Assembly (NCBI GenBank): GCA_016283095.1
Contig: JAEEMG010000073.1
Location: 124,001 to 188,000 of the forward strand
DNA from: Paludibacteraceae bacterium
GTDB lineage: Bacteria; Bacteroidota; Bacteroidia; Bacteroidales; Paludibacteraceae
Direction of reading: 5' to 3'
Length of the DNA stretch: 64,000 nt
Of this stretch, positions 1-7,787 are shown in pieces. The notes beneath the pieces are model-generated. The model did not search any database, was not told the DNA's origin, and worked only from the letters and a program-made list of their open reading frames with translations. Each line of letters starts with the position of its first letter. Within the stretch, counting starts at the first letter, position 1. Position numbers and translations under genes: made by a program.

Positions 1-588
1 ATCTTTGTCCGCAACCTTTGTATGATTGCAGTGACAGTCTGCTTCACACTGTTCGGAAGCAGTTATGGAGAGTTGGTGTTGGCAGTCAACGCCTGCATAA
101 TGCAATTCTTCACATTCTTCTCCTACTTCATGGATGGATTTGCCTTTGCCGGAGAGGCAATAGTAGGAAAGACCGAAGGTGCACGACAGTTTGACGAGCA
201 ACGTCGCACTATCCAAAGATTATTCAATATCGGCATTGCGATGGCTATAACATTCGCTATCATCTACGGTCTTGGACTGACTCCAATAGTATCATTGCTC
301 ACCGATGACGTCGCTGTGCGGGAGACATCTAAAGAATTGAGAGTATATGCGATGTTGATACCTATAATGTCGTTTGCTGCGTTTTTATGGGATGGGATTT
401 ATGTCGGTAAACTGATGTCAAAACACATGAGTATTTCACTGCTTCTTGCAGCTACCGTTTTCTTCACGATTTACAACACAATGTCAGATACCCTTGGACC
501 AAATGTGTTGTGGGTGGCTTTCCTATCATACGCTGTGACGCGAGGAGTCTATCAGACGGTGGTGTATTTGAGGACGATCAGGGAATAA
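1..588 (+). CDS. MATE-family efflux transporter, C-terminal part (partial)
   Basis: The reading frame is open from base 1, so the start lies outside the window and only about the last 195 residues are seen. The protein is strongly hydrophobic, with several membrane segments, and carries the sequence FMDGFAFAGEAIVGK, which resembles the DinF-type branch of the MATE family (drug/metabolite antiporters driven by Na+ or H+). The visible part would be the second half of the 12-helix bundle. It ends at a TAA, and a minus-strand gene converges on it 40 bases later. The family call is good; the substrate cannot be told. Confidence 0.85.
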   Translation: MFVRNLCMIAVTVCFTLFGSSYGELVLAVNACIMQFFTFFSYFMDGFAFAGEAIVGKTEGARQFDEQRRTIQRLFNIGIAMAITFAIIYGLGLTPIVSLLTDDVAVRETSKELRVYAMLIPIMSFAAFLWDGIYVGKLMSKHMSISLLLAATVFFTIYNTMSDTLGPNVLWVAFLSYAVTRGVYQTVVYLRTIRE

Positions 589-629
589 ACGAAAAAATTT
601 GGATTCAACAAGTCTGGATTATATCATAT

Positions 630-1073
630 TTACGGTCTTTTCTTTAACAATTTGATCCATTTTTTTTGACGGTGCGTATAGAAACAGTTTGCCCAACACC
701 ATACAATGAATGTTTTCCATCCGGCTTCAATTTCCACTTCATCGCTGTATCCTGTAGTACCGTCGCCCTTATCAATCAGTTTGATTCTGTGATTCCAAAT
801 GGGTACATAGGTATTGCTTTCTTTTGTGTAAATTCCCGTCTTCTTAAAATCAATCACATTAATGAGGTGTTTTCCAAAAGGGATGAAACCAAATAGTGAG
901 AATTTGAAAGAAAAAGAATGTCCTTCTTCCCATTTTATTTCTTGCTCATTGGAAATGGGTTTGAAGGAGGCAAAAGGGGATGCTATATATTGTAGCGTCT
1001 TTAAATTTGTCAATAGCTCAAACACTGTATCTATATTGGCAGGAAGTGATATTTTTCTGTAAACTGTTTTCAT
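630..1073 (-). CDS. SRPBCC-like (START/polyketide-cyclase fold) protein
   Basis: A 147-residue soluble protein. The opening (VYRKISLPANIDTVFELLTN), the central alternating hydrophobic strands and a C-terminal amphipathic helix ending in basic residues fit the SRPBCC fold, a hydrophobic-pocket family that binds lipids or other small hydrophobic ligands. No catalytic motif is visible and the ligand is unknown. A good -7 element lies 16 bases upstream of the start, so it is probably transcribed alone. The family call comes from sequence pattern only; a different alpha/beta fold is possible. Confidence 0.6.
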   Translation of the reverse strand: MKTVYRKISLPANIDTVFELLTNLKTLQYIASPFASFKPISNEQEIKWEEGHSFSFKFSLFGFIPFGKHLINVIDFKKTGIYTKESNTYVPIWNHRIKLIDKGDGTTGYSDEVEIEAGWKTFIVWCWANCFYTHRQKKWIKLLKKRP

Positions 1074-1089
1074 TTTTATTTTTTTGTCG

Positions 1090-1097
1090 CAAAGATA
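1090..1097 (-). promoter_or_regulatory. Bacteroidetes -7 promoter element
   Basis: The minus strand reads TATCTTTG, a match to TAnnTTTG, 16 bases upstream of the SRPBCC gene start at 1073. The spacing supports that start codon. Confidence 0.6.
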
Positions 1098-1145
1098 GAA
1101 TCAATGATCTGCAATTAAGTTGCAAAAAGATAAAATAAGTTTTAA

Positions 1146-1871
1146 TCAAAAATCATATTTGATTCCACCGTGGATTAATCCCTGAGGAGAGACGGCTATT
1201 GGTTCAATGAATCCTCTTAGTTTGTTTCCTCCAAACTCAAAGCCGAGAGGCGATACGCAAATATTATAATCAAGATGTGTGTATGCTTCCCCTTTATTTT
1301 CATTATTATGTCCAGATTTAATAGTCGGACCTACTCCATAGCGTTGATATAGAGCAAAATGTTGGCGACTGATTAATGTCAACTTCATTTCCACAGTGAA
1401 TTTGAGAAATTTTTTTACATCTTCATTGCTCCTATTTTTCCAATAATCAATATCTTCCTCTAATGTTTTGATCTGATCTTGGATCCTCTCTTCCGGATAG
1501 GCCTCCAAATCTTTTATTTTTTGGATTTCTGCATACGCATCAGTTATTCTATCCTCGTTAAGATGATATTCCACCTTCGTTTTCTGCCATGTGACATCCA
1601 AACCCAATTTTATCCTGCGATGTAGTTTGCGAAAATAGTATAGGTTTAATGTAGGTCTGTGTATATACTCTTTGTTAACTATTTCAAAAGCATTGTTGTC
1701 GTGGATTTCTGTAGGGATATCGTATAGTGTGAGAAATCCAAAACCAGCACCTATTTCATTTTTTGTGTCGGATTCATAAAACTCTCTGAATTTTTTTGCT
1801 CTACCATTACCTTTTGCAAGAATAGAAGTCGCACAGAAAAGCAGCGTAAGGAACACAATAATCTTTTTCAC
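1146..1871 (-). CDS. Outer-membrane beta-barrel-like protein of unknown function
   Basis: The reading frame extends to an ATG at 1964, but I place the start at the GTG at 1871: the product then begins with a clean signal peptide (KKIIVFLTLLFCATSILAKG), and a -7 promoter element lies at 1911-1918, which would leave the upstream ATG untranscribed. The mature part of about 220 residues has alternating strands (GAGFGFLTLYDI, LNLYYFRKL, KLGLDVTWQ, FALYQRYGVGP) and ends in aromatic YDF, typical of outer-membrane barrels. A charged helix-rich insert (about residues 130-170) interrupts the barrel. It converges on nothing recognisable, and no specific role can be assigned. Confidence 0.6.
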   Translation of the reverse strand: MKKIIVFLTLLFCATSILAKGNGRAKKFREFYESDTKNEIGAGFGFLTLYDIPTEIHDNNAFEIVNKEYIHRPTLNLYYFRKLHRRIKLGLDVTWQKTKVEYHLNEDRITDAYAEIQKIKDLEAYPEERIQDQIKTLEEDIDYWKNRSNEDVKKFLKFTVEMKLTLISRQHFALYQRYGVGPTIKSGHNNENKGEAYTHLDYNICVSPLGFEFGGNKLRGFIEPIAVSPQGLIHGGIKYDF

Positions 1872-1910
1872 ACTAAATATTGTTAAGATGTAAATTGTTT
1901 CAATCGGTTG

Positions 1911-1918
1911 CAAAAATA
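1911..1918 (-). promoter_or_regulatory. Bacteroidetes -7 promoter element
   Basis: The minus strand reads TATTTTTG (TAnnTTTG) 40 bases upstream of the GTG start at 1871. It decides the start of the barrel protein against the more distant ATG. Confidence 0.55.
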
Positions 1919-2151
1919 AAAAATAATCCAAACAAGGAGAAGAAAAAGATATGGAATTTATCATTTTGCCAATTTTATACGAAAAATGATTTCAGATACT
2001 GTATAAAAATCTAAAATATGCATAAATATTCTCGTATATGCACAAACGTTCACAAAGTGAGCAAAAAGACGATATTTAAAACATAATGATAATTTAAATT
2101 TTGTTTTTGTTAGCACAATGAAAGAATTTTTTTAAAAAATGTTACATTTTG

Positions 2152-2182
2152 TTTGTGAAATACAAATCCTTTTTTACCTTTG
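2152..2182 (+). promoter_or_regulatory. Promoter of the ATP-grasp/alpha-E/transglutaminase operon
   Basis: TTTG at 2152-2155 and TACCTTTG at 2175-2182 are 19 bases apart, a full match to the Bacteroidetes -33/-7 promoter (TTTG ... TAnnTTTG). Transcription would start near 2189, leaving a leader of about 45 bases before the first gene. Confidence 0.75.
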
Positions 2183-2223
2183 CAGTGAGATTAATCACGA
2201 ACGAATAAAGAACATAAAACGAA

Positions 2224-2230
2224 AGGAGGT
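2224..2230 (+). promoter_or_regulatory. Strong Shine-Dalgarno sequence
   Basis: AGGAGGT lies 3 bases before the ATG at 2234. Bacteroidetes genes usually lack such sites, so the strong site is notable. The same kind of site precedes the transglutaminase-linked AstE gene (start 5208) in this operon and nhaD (start 38347). Confidence 0.6.
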
Positions 2231-2233
2231 ATT

Positions 2234-3550
2234 ATGGAGACACTTATCAAACACAAGGATGCCGTCAACTTATGGATGGAGAGATTTGGTGTCAAATTTG
2301 GTATTTATAAGCATGGGGTATTCAATGAACAATTGTTCCCTTTTGACTCAGTGCCACGAGTAATCAGCCACGAGGAGTGGACGGTTTTGGAAAAGGGACT
2401 CATACAGAGATGTAAGGCTTTAAACTCTTTTCTTTTAGATATCTACAACGAGAAAAAGATTGTTAAAGACGGAGTTATTCCAGCTGAGTTTGTTTATTCT
2501 TCCAAGGGCTATTTTGTGGAGTGTGAAGGTATAACTCCAGCTAAAGGAATATTTGCTCATATCGCAGGTATCGATTTGGTTCAGGCAAAAGACGGCACAT
2601 GGTATATTTTGGAGGACAATCTAAGAATCCCGTCGGGTGCATCTTATCCTATGATCGCAAGAAACATAACAAGAAAAGTGAGCCCAGAGACATTTGCCAA
2701 CAATCATGTGGCAGACAACCGTAATTATTCGGAATTGCTCAAGGAGACGATGGATTATGTCAATGATGGTCGTGGAATCAATGTCATCCTTACACCAGGA
2801 AGATATAACTCTGCTTTCTTTGAACATTCTTATCTGGCAGAAAAGTCTGGTGCGGTGCTCGCATATCCTGGTGATCTGATTGTTGAGGATGATATGGTTT
2901 TCTACAAGGATATATCTGGCAACAAAGAAAGAGTTGGTGCTGTATATCGTAGGGTTTCTGACGAATATATGGATCCACTTACTTTTGAGGAATCTTCTAT
3001 GCTGGGTGTTCCAAACATAATGCAGATCTATGCGAAGGGGAATGTGGCAATCGTAAATGGAATCGGCAATGGCGTCGCTGATGACAAGGGCATCTATTAT
3101 TTCGTACCTAAAATGATCAAGTATTATCTTGGTGAAGAACCAATCCTTAAAAATGCGCCGACTTATTTGCCTTATTTTGAGGAAGACAAGAAGTATGTGC
3201 TAGAAAACCTCAGCAGTCTTGTGATCAAGGATGTGAGCGAGGCTGGTGGATATGGAGTTGTGTTTGGCAGGGATTTGGACGAGTCGCACTTGAAAGAAAT
3301 GTATGATCTAGTCGACAATGAACCACGAAGATGGATTGCTCAGGAGGTGATAGACTTTAAGGATCTTGAAATCATCGAAGACGGGAAATATGTCGAAAGA
3401 AAGGCTGATTTGAGAGCTTTTGTCCTTACTGGTAAGGAGACGAAGGTATGGAAAAGTGGCCTTACTCGTTTCTCCCGAAATCCGAACTCATTTGTCGTAA
3501 ACTCTTCTCAGGGTGGTGGATTCAAGGACACTTGGGTAATGGAAGAATAA
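2234..3550 (+). CDS. Circularly permuted type 2 ATP-grasp ligase (COG2308-like)
   Basis: A 438-residue soluble protein. Segments GIDLVQAKDGTWYILEDN and RIPSGASYPMIARN, the region VIKDVSEAGGYGVVFG and the C-terminus GGGFKDTWVM are hallmarks of the circularly permuted ATP-grasp family (DUF404/DUF407 region). Members are predicted amidoligases that use ATP to join a carboxylate to an amine, probably on a peptide. It is the first gene of an operon with its own promoter and a strong ribosome site. The next genes (alpha-E, transglutaminase fold) are the classical partners of this ligase family. It is slightly shorter than many relatives. The substrate is unknown; a 16-codon ORF starting one base after its stop is a candidate. 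Confidence 0.9.
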   Translation: METLIKHKDAVNLWMERFGVKFGIYKHGVFNEQLFPFDSVPRVISHEEWTVLEKGLIQRCKALNSFLLDIYNEKKIVKDGVIPAEFVYSSKGYFVECEGITPAKGIFAHIAGIDLVQAKDGTWYILEDNLRIPSGASYPMIARNITRKVSPETFANNHVADNRNYSELLKETMDYVNDGRGINVILTPGRYNSAFFEHSYLAEKSGAVLAYPGDLIVEDDMVFYKDISGNKERVGAVYRRVSDEYMDPLTFEESSMLGVPNIMQIYAKGNVAIVNGIGNGVADDKGIYYFVPKMIKYYLGEEPILKNAPTYLPYFEEDKKYVLENLSSLVIKDVSEAGGYGVVFGRDLDESHLKEMYDLVDNEPRRWIAQEVIDFKDLEIIEDGKYVERKADLRAFVLTGKETKVWKSGLTRFSRNPNSFVVNSSQGGGFKDTWVMEE

Positions 3551-3551
3551 A

Positions 3552-3602
3552 ATGGGAGTTGGTCTGGGCCTGAGTGCTTGGTATGCTCCTGGTTATCATT
3601 AA
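3552..3602 (+). CDS. Candidate 16-residue peptide, possible ligase substrate
   Basis: An ATG one base after the ATP-grasp stop opens a 16-codon frame encoding MGVGLGLSAWYAPGYH, then TAA. The product has no acidic, Lys or Arg residue and is rich in Gly, Ala and aromatics, which is unusual for chance translation. It sits inside an operon of peptide-ligase type, 27 bases before the alpha-E gene. Translation could be coupled to the upstream stop, as there is no clear ribosome site. Whether it is translated or conserved is not known from this sequence alone; it may be an accidental frame in a 79-base gap. Confidence 0.35.
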   Translation: MGVGLGLSAWYAPGYH

Positions 3603-3629
3603 TCACAATTACGAACTAAATATATAATC

Positions 3630-4325
3630 ATGAACGCAAAAACTATATCTGCAGCAAAGGCGAACAAACTATTTTGGCTTGGTCGATACGCAGAACGAAC
3701 TTATCTCAACCTTCACTTTCTTCGTGCTTGCTACGACAAGATGATAGATGGTGACAGTGACGCATACAATGAGTATTGCGACAATCTCAGTCTGGATGCG
3801 GATTTCAACTCGTCTTCAAATTTTGTGAAGAGTTTTCTTTATGACAAACAGAATCCGTTCAGCATCTCTGCCGAACTTGAATTTGCCAACGATAATGCGA
3901 TGGTGTTGCGTGAGGAGATCACGTCAGAGACGCTTGGATACATTCAGATGTCTTTAGCTCACATCAATTCTTTAGCTAAAAGCAATGAGACTCATATCAC
4001 TGAGCTTCAGCCTATTACGGATAACCTGCTTTCAATGTGGGGGTCGATCGAGGAGAGAGTTCTCAACGATTATGCTTTGGCTATCCTGATGGCAGGAAAG
4101 ATGATTGAGCAGATTGATATCCGTGTGAGGTTTGATTATCCATTCGACAGGGTTGAGCTGCTTTATGAAAGATTAAAGACTCATTTGAGATATGTGCCTT
4201 ATATTTATGATGTTGAGGCGGTCGAGCAGATCGACAAGATGCTTACAGCAAAAGAATATAGTCACGAGCCTTTTTATAAGAACAGGTTGCTTTCTCTGCT
4301 CAATTCGATAGTAAGCACGAATTGA
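3630..4325 (+). CDS. Alpha-E domain protein (COG2307-like)
   Basis: A 231-residue, almost entirely helical protein. The N-terminus (ANKLFWLGRYAERTYLNL) matches the opening signature of alpha-E domains, which are found nearly always next to circularly permuted ATP-grasp ligases and transglutaminase-fold proteins and are thought to act as a partner subunit of the ligase. It is shorter than typical relatives of roughly 300 residues. No catalytic motif is seen. It lies 79 bases downstream of the ligase, on the same strand, and is followed by a 97-base gap before the transglutaminase. Confidence 0.85.
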   Translation: MNAKTISAAKANKLFWLGRYAERTYLNLHFLRACYDKMIDGDSDAYNEYCDNLSLDADFNSSSNFVKSFLYDKQNPFSISAELEFANDNAMVLREEITSETLGYIQMSLAHINSLAKSNETHITELQPITDNLLSMWGSIEERVLNDYALAILMAGKMIEQIDIRVRFDYPFDRVELLYERLKTHLRYVPYIYDVEAVEQIDKMLTAKEYSHEPFYKNRLLSLLNSIVSTN

Positions 4326-4422
4326 TTGCTAAATATCCTATTCATATCATATCCTAATGCACAGACAGGTGTTGTTTTCGGGCAAAACAGTTTCCTCTCT
4401 GTGTTTTTAAAAGAAATCGGCG

Positions 4423-5193
4423 ATGAAACGTTATCAATTTACATACCAGACAAGCATTACCTTCGACAGTAAGGTTTCGGATCACCATTTTAAGCTTCGA
4501 TGTTTGCCATACAGGTGCGGATTCCAAGAAATAGAAGAAGAGGATTTCTCTGTGTCTCCGTGCAAGAATATAATGAGGTCGACGGATGTCTTTGGAAATG
4601 AACTTATTTATGGAAACACTTGTGAGCCACACAAGTCGTTCACTTTTGCATCAAGAGGTATAGTTTTGTTGTCACAGCATCTTATCATAGAGGAGTCTAA
4701 CTATATTTTCCGTCTTCCTACATTATTGACTGAAGCCAATGATGAAATGGTCAGATTTGCCGATGAAGTCTGTTCGTTTGAAAGCAACATAGTCAAAGAT
4801 ACTCTTTCTCTTATTGACGCTCTTCATGAGAGAATGAAGTATGAATCTTGCTCCACCACTATAAAGACATCTGCCATAGAGGCATTCACGCAGGGGAAAG
4901 GGGTATGCCAGGATTTTTCCAACGTCATCTTAGCTATTCTTAGAAGCAAGGGGATTGCTTGCAGGTACATTTCTGGATTCATACCTGGTGAGGGAGAAAG
5001 TCATGCGTGGATTGAGGTTAACGATAACGGAATATGGTACGCAATCGATCCGACTCGTAAACTGCTTATAGAAAGTGATTACCTAAAAATAGCTCAGGGT
5101 CGGGATTTCAACGACTGCACAATGGAAAGAGGTGTGTTTGTCGGATCTGGCACACAACATAAACTTGTACATATCACAATGGCTGAAATATAG
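4423..5193 (+). CDS. Transglutaminase-like cysteine protease-fold protein
   Basis: A 256-residue protein with the N-terminal beta region (YQFTYQTSITFDSKVSDHHF) usual in bacterial transglutaminase-like proteins, followed by the core. The catalytic triad is visible as Cys162 in KGVCQDFSN, His194 in GESHAWIEV and Asp209 in WYAIDPT. Such proteins cleave or form amide bonds, and in ligase/alpha-E clusters they are proposed to process the same peptide. The gene lacks a signal peptide, so action in the cytoplasm is likely. It is separated by only 14 bases from the next gene, which carries its own strong ribosome site. Confidence 0.9.
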   Translation: MKRYQFTYQTSITFDSKVSDHHFKLRCLPYRCGFQEIEEEDFSVSPCKNIMRSTDVFGNELIYGNTCEPHKSFTFASRGIVLLSQHLIIEESNYIFRLPTLLTEANDEMVRFADEVCSFESNIVKDTLSLIDALHERMKYESCSTTIKTSAIEAFTQGKGVCQDFSNVILAILRSKGIACRYISGFIPGEGESHAWIEVNDNGIWYAIDPTRKLLIESDYLKIAQGRDFNDCTMERGVFVGSGTQHKLVHITMAEI

Positions 5194-5207
5194 AGGAGGT
5201 ATAAAAA

Positions 5208-6134
5208 ATGATTACGGAGGTTTTCTCTTCTGAATTGCCCATAGACGAACGTCTGACAATAAAGAAGAACATAATCAAGGGTGGCAATAGTGAAAAACGA
5301 TTCTGCATTGTCACAGGAACACATGGAGATGAATTGGAGGGACAGTATGTATGTTTTCTCCTGTCTCAGTTTTTGCAGGAACATATAGACGAGGTGGATG
5401 GTGAGATTGATATTTATCCTGCGTTAAACCCACTTGGAATTGACAGTATTACACGTGGCATCCCAAATTTTGATCTTGACATGAACAGAATCTTTCCGGG
5501 AGATCCATGTGGAGCGATGGCTGAGACTGCAGCAAATGCGATCTACAATGATCTGCTTGGCGCGGAAATGGTGATAGATATCCATGCGTCGAACATTTTT
5601 TTAAGAGAGATTCCGCAGGTAAGAATAAATGTGAAAAATGCCGATTTACTTGTGCCATACGGGAAGGAACTCAATGTTGATTTTATATGGATTCATGAGG
5701 CTGCCACTGTGCTTGAAAGCACGCTTGCTCATTCTCTCAATTCTGCTGGCACTCCTTGTCTGGTAGTGGAGATGGGTGTCGGTATGAGGATAACAAGACA
5801 TTATGGAGTGGAACTTATGAACGGAATTCTTCAGCTTCTCAAATCTCTTGGATTTTATAAAGGCGACGTTGATGTCGAGTCCAAAGAACAATTTGTTAGC
5901 ACACAGGGAGAGGTAGAGTTCCTTAATGCCGGATGTTCCGGAATATTCATTCCGTCGATTGATAATAATCAATGGATGAAAAAAGGAGAAGAGATAGGAA
6001 AAATAGTGAGTGCTCTTGAAGGAAAGGTGTTGGAGACGGTGGTCAGCCCATCTGATGGACTTGTATTTACTTTACGTGCATATCCGATCGTTTACGAAGG
6101 TTCGTTGATGGCGCGAATATTCAAAAAGAACTGA
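5208..6134 (+). CDS. AstE/AspA-like M14-fold deacylase, zinc site intact
   Basis: A 308-residue protein of the succinylglutamate desuccinylase/aspartoacylase family, which hydrolyses amides of amino acids using one zinc ion. The ligands are visible: His39 and Glu42 in GTHGDELEG and His126 in VIDIHAS, with the substrate-binding region NFDLDMNRIFPG between them and a VVEMGVG segment that could provide the catalytic Glu. The C-terminus (about residues 225-300) carries the small beta-barrel-like extension typical of the family (GIFIPSI ... GEEIGKIV). AGAGGAGGT-like sequence directly upstream gives a strong ribosome site. It is followed three bases later by a paralogue with a ruined zinc site. A peptidase or deacylase acting on the ligase product is an inference. 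Confidence 0.88.
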   Translation: MITEVFSSELPIDERLTIKKNIIKGGNSEKRFCIVTGTHGDELEGQYVCFLLSQFLQEHIDEVDGEIDIYPALNPLGIDSITRGIPNFDLDMNRIFPGDPCGAMAETAANAIYNDLLGAEMVIDIHASNIFLREIPQVRINVKNADLLVPYGKELNVDFIWIHEAATVLESTLAHSLNSAGTPCLVVEMGVGMRITRHYGVELMNGILQLLKSLGFYKGDVDVESKEQFVSTQGEVEFLNAGCSGIFIPSIDNNQWMKKGEEIGKIVSALEGKVLETVVSPSDGLVFTLRAYPIVYEGSLMARIFKKN

Positions 6135-6137
6135 CAT

Positions 6138-7076
6138 ATGGAAAAGAAGATAATATACAGAATGAGTTCTCCTTATAGAGACGCATTTCGAATAACAGGA
6201 TATGAGTTTGGAGATGGTGAAAAGACAGTCGCCATTATAGGGGCAATGCGTGGCGACGAGATACAACAGCAATATGTCTGTGCTCAGATTGTAAAAAGGT
6301 TGATCAAGATTGAGAAGGATGGTAGGATTGACAAAGGGTGTAAAATTCTTGTGATACCAAATGCCAACCCGTTTTCAATGAACCTTGAAAAGAGATTCTG
6401 GTCGATGGACAACACGGATATCAACCGTATGTTTCCTGGCTACGACAAGGGTGAGACCACACAAAGAATTGCGGCTGCATTGTTTGATACATTGAAAAAC
6501 TATACATACGGAATACAATTGGCAAGTTTTTACATGCCTGGAGAGTTTGTACCTCATGTGAGGATGCTGGATACAGGTTATCAAGACACAGCGGATGCCA
6601 AATTCTTTGAATTACCATATATTTATGTCAGAAAACCGCGTCCTTATGATAGCACAATGCTCAACTATAACTGGCAGATCTGGAACACTTTTGCCTTTTC
6701 GATCTATTCGGGCCTTACTAATCAGCTCAACACTGATTTAGCGGAGGAGACTATTCATGCTATTTTCAGATTCATGAACAGTAAAAGGATCGTTAATGAT
6801 TTGCAACGACACGGGTATGTTTCAGAAATTGTCACAGATGACAACCATGTTGTGGTGCGGAGCAAGAAGGCTGGTATATATACAAAACTTGTTTCTGCGA
6901 ACCATGCTGTGGAAAAAGGAGATTTGTTGGCGAGAATAATAGATCCATACAACGGAGATACGCTTGATGAGATTTTATCCCCATGCAAAGGTATTGTGTT
7001 CTTTGCTCACTACCGTCCGTTGGTGTTGGAGGACACTATAATATTTAGAATAATTGAAGTAAAAGATACCCCTTAA
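6138..7076 (+). CDS. AstE/AspA-like paralogue with lost zinc ligands (pseudoenzyme)
   Basis: A 312-residue protein colinear with the preceding gene product: GAMRGDEIQQQYVCA here aligns with GTHGDELEGQYVCF there, and MDNTDINRMFPGYD with FDLDMNRIFPGD. The zinc ligand His39 is replaced by Arg38, and the second His by Gln127 (GIQLAS instead of DIHAS), while the Glu (41) remains. The catalytic zinc site should therefore be absent. The C-terminal barrel-like extension is kept. It follows its active paralogue with a three-base gap, suggesting a heteromer in which this subunit binds substrate or regulates. It ends the operon, with a terminator 73 bases downstream. Confidence 0.85.
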   Translation: MEKKIIYRMSSPYRDAFRITGYEFGDGEKTVAIIGAMRGDEIQQQYVCAQIVKRLIKIEKDGRIDKGCKILVIPNANPFSMNLEKRFWSMDNTDINRMFPGYDKGETTQRIAAALFDTLKNYTYGIQLASFYMPGEFVPHVRMLDTGYQDTADAKFFELPYIYVRKPRPYDSTMLNYNWQIWNTFAFSIYSGLTNQLNTDLAEETIHAIFRFMNSKRIVNDLQRHGYVSEIVTDDNHVVVRSKKAGIYTKLVSANHAVEKGDLLARIIDPYNGDTLDEILSPCKGIVFFAHYRPLVLEDTIIFRIIEVKDTP

Positions 7077-7148
7077 TTTCCAGTTGTGTGCTGGTAAATA
7101 AGCACATATAAATAGTTCATTGATGACATTTCATTGCTATTTCTTGCG

Positions 7149-7194
7149 TCGTGGTTACCGTGTTGGTAGTCACGATGTTTTTTGTTGTCTTTTA
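7149..7194 (+). terminator. Rho-independent terminator of the ATP-grasp operon
   Basis: Arms 7149-7159 and 7165-7175 pair over 11 positions (two G-T pairs) with a 5-base loop and are followed by a T-rich run (7177-7194). Confidence 0.6.
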
Positions 7195-7200
7195 TTCCAC

Positions 7201-7208
7201 TATCTTTG
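7201..7208 (+). promoter_or_regulatory. Bacteroidetes -7 promoter element
   Basis: TATCTTTG matches TAnnTTTG, 18 bases before the ATG at 7227. It excludes the in-frame ATG at 7182 as a start. Confidence 0.65.
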
Positions 7209-7226
7209 CGGAAAATAAAAGGTGTT

Positions 7227-7625
7227 ATGGCAAAAGATAGTTATAAAATTGAAAATGAGGCATTCCTTGCGGAGATTGCGAAGAATCCAGAAGTGAAATC
7301 TCTTCCTAAAGGAGTCTTTTATAAAGTGCTTGCGACGGGAGACGGGAAGACAGCTCAAACAGCTGCTGTGGTATCGGTCTACTATCGTGGGTCATTGATT
7401 AACGGTAAAGTGTTCGATGATAATACAAAACAGGGTTATGCGGATGCTTTTCGTTTGCGTGAACTGATCACTGGCTGGCAGATTGCTATTCCTAAGATGC
7501 ACGAAGGAGACAAGTGGGAGATTTATATTCCGTCGGAACTGGGCTATGGAAAACGAGGGTGTCCGCCAGATATTCCTGGAAATTCAACCCTGATTTTTGA
7601 GATTGAACTTGTAAAAGTGAATTAG
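7227..7625 (+). CDS. FKBP-type peptidyl-prolyl cis-trans isomerase
   Basis: A 132-residue cytoplasmic protein consisting of one FKBP domain. Visible family features are VVSVYYRGSLINGKVFDD, GWQIAIPKMHEGDKWEIYIP, ELGYGKRG and the closing strand STLIFEIELVKV. It speeds the cis-trans isomerisation of prolyl bonds during folding. The start at 7227 is set by the promoter at 7201-7208; the in-frame ATG at 7182 lies upstream of it. There is no signal peptide. It stands alone between the ATP-grasp operon and a convergent flavodoxin gene. Confidence 0.92.
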   Translation: MAKDSYKIENEAFLAEIAKNPEVKSLPKGVFYKVLATGDGKTAQTAAVVSVYYRGSLINGKVFDDNTKQGYADAFRLRELITGWQIAIPKMHEGDKWEIYIPSELGYGKRGCPPDIPGNSTLIFEIELVKVN

Positions 7626-7670
7626 TTTGACTTGAAGATTGTGAAATTTTCTGAATATAAACCAAATATC

Positions 7671-7697
7671 ATTAGTGTCCCTCTACGGGACTCTAAT
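7671..7697. terminator. Intergenic hairpin between convergent genes
   Basis: Arms 7671-7681 and 7687-7697 pair with one T-T mismatch around a 5-base loop. It lies between the convergent FKBP and flavodoxin genes, so a terminator role is likely, but no T-run follows on either strand. Confidence 0.4.
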
Positions 7698-7787
7698 GAC
7701 ATCAGGATTCAAAAAACGTACATTATTATGGCTTGATCAATTCATTCTACATAAATTTTTCGCATTCCAAGGCTTGTTGTTAAATGT

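Noticed and set aside
4357..4410. A 17-codon ORF before the transglutaminase gene
   Set aside because: It has a normal mixture of charged residues, no start signal and no neighbour logic; unlike the 16-codon ORF at 3552 it looks like chance.
5094..5384. Minus-strand ORFs across the operon of ATP-grasp genes
   Set aside because: They are shadows of the well-supported plus-strand genes and lack domains.
7671..7697. Hairpin considered as a riboswitch or regulatory RNA
   Set aside because: It lies between two convergent genes, downstream of both, with a simple stem; a terminator or 3' stabiliser is the simpler reading.
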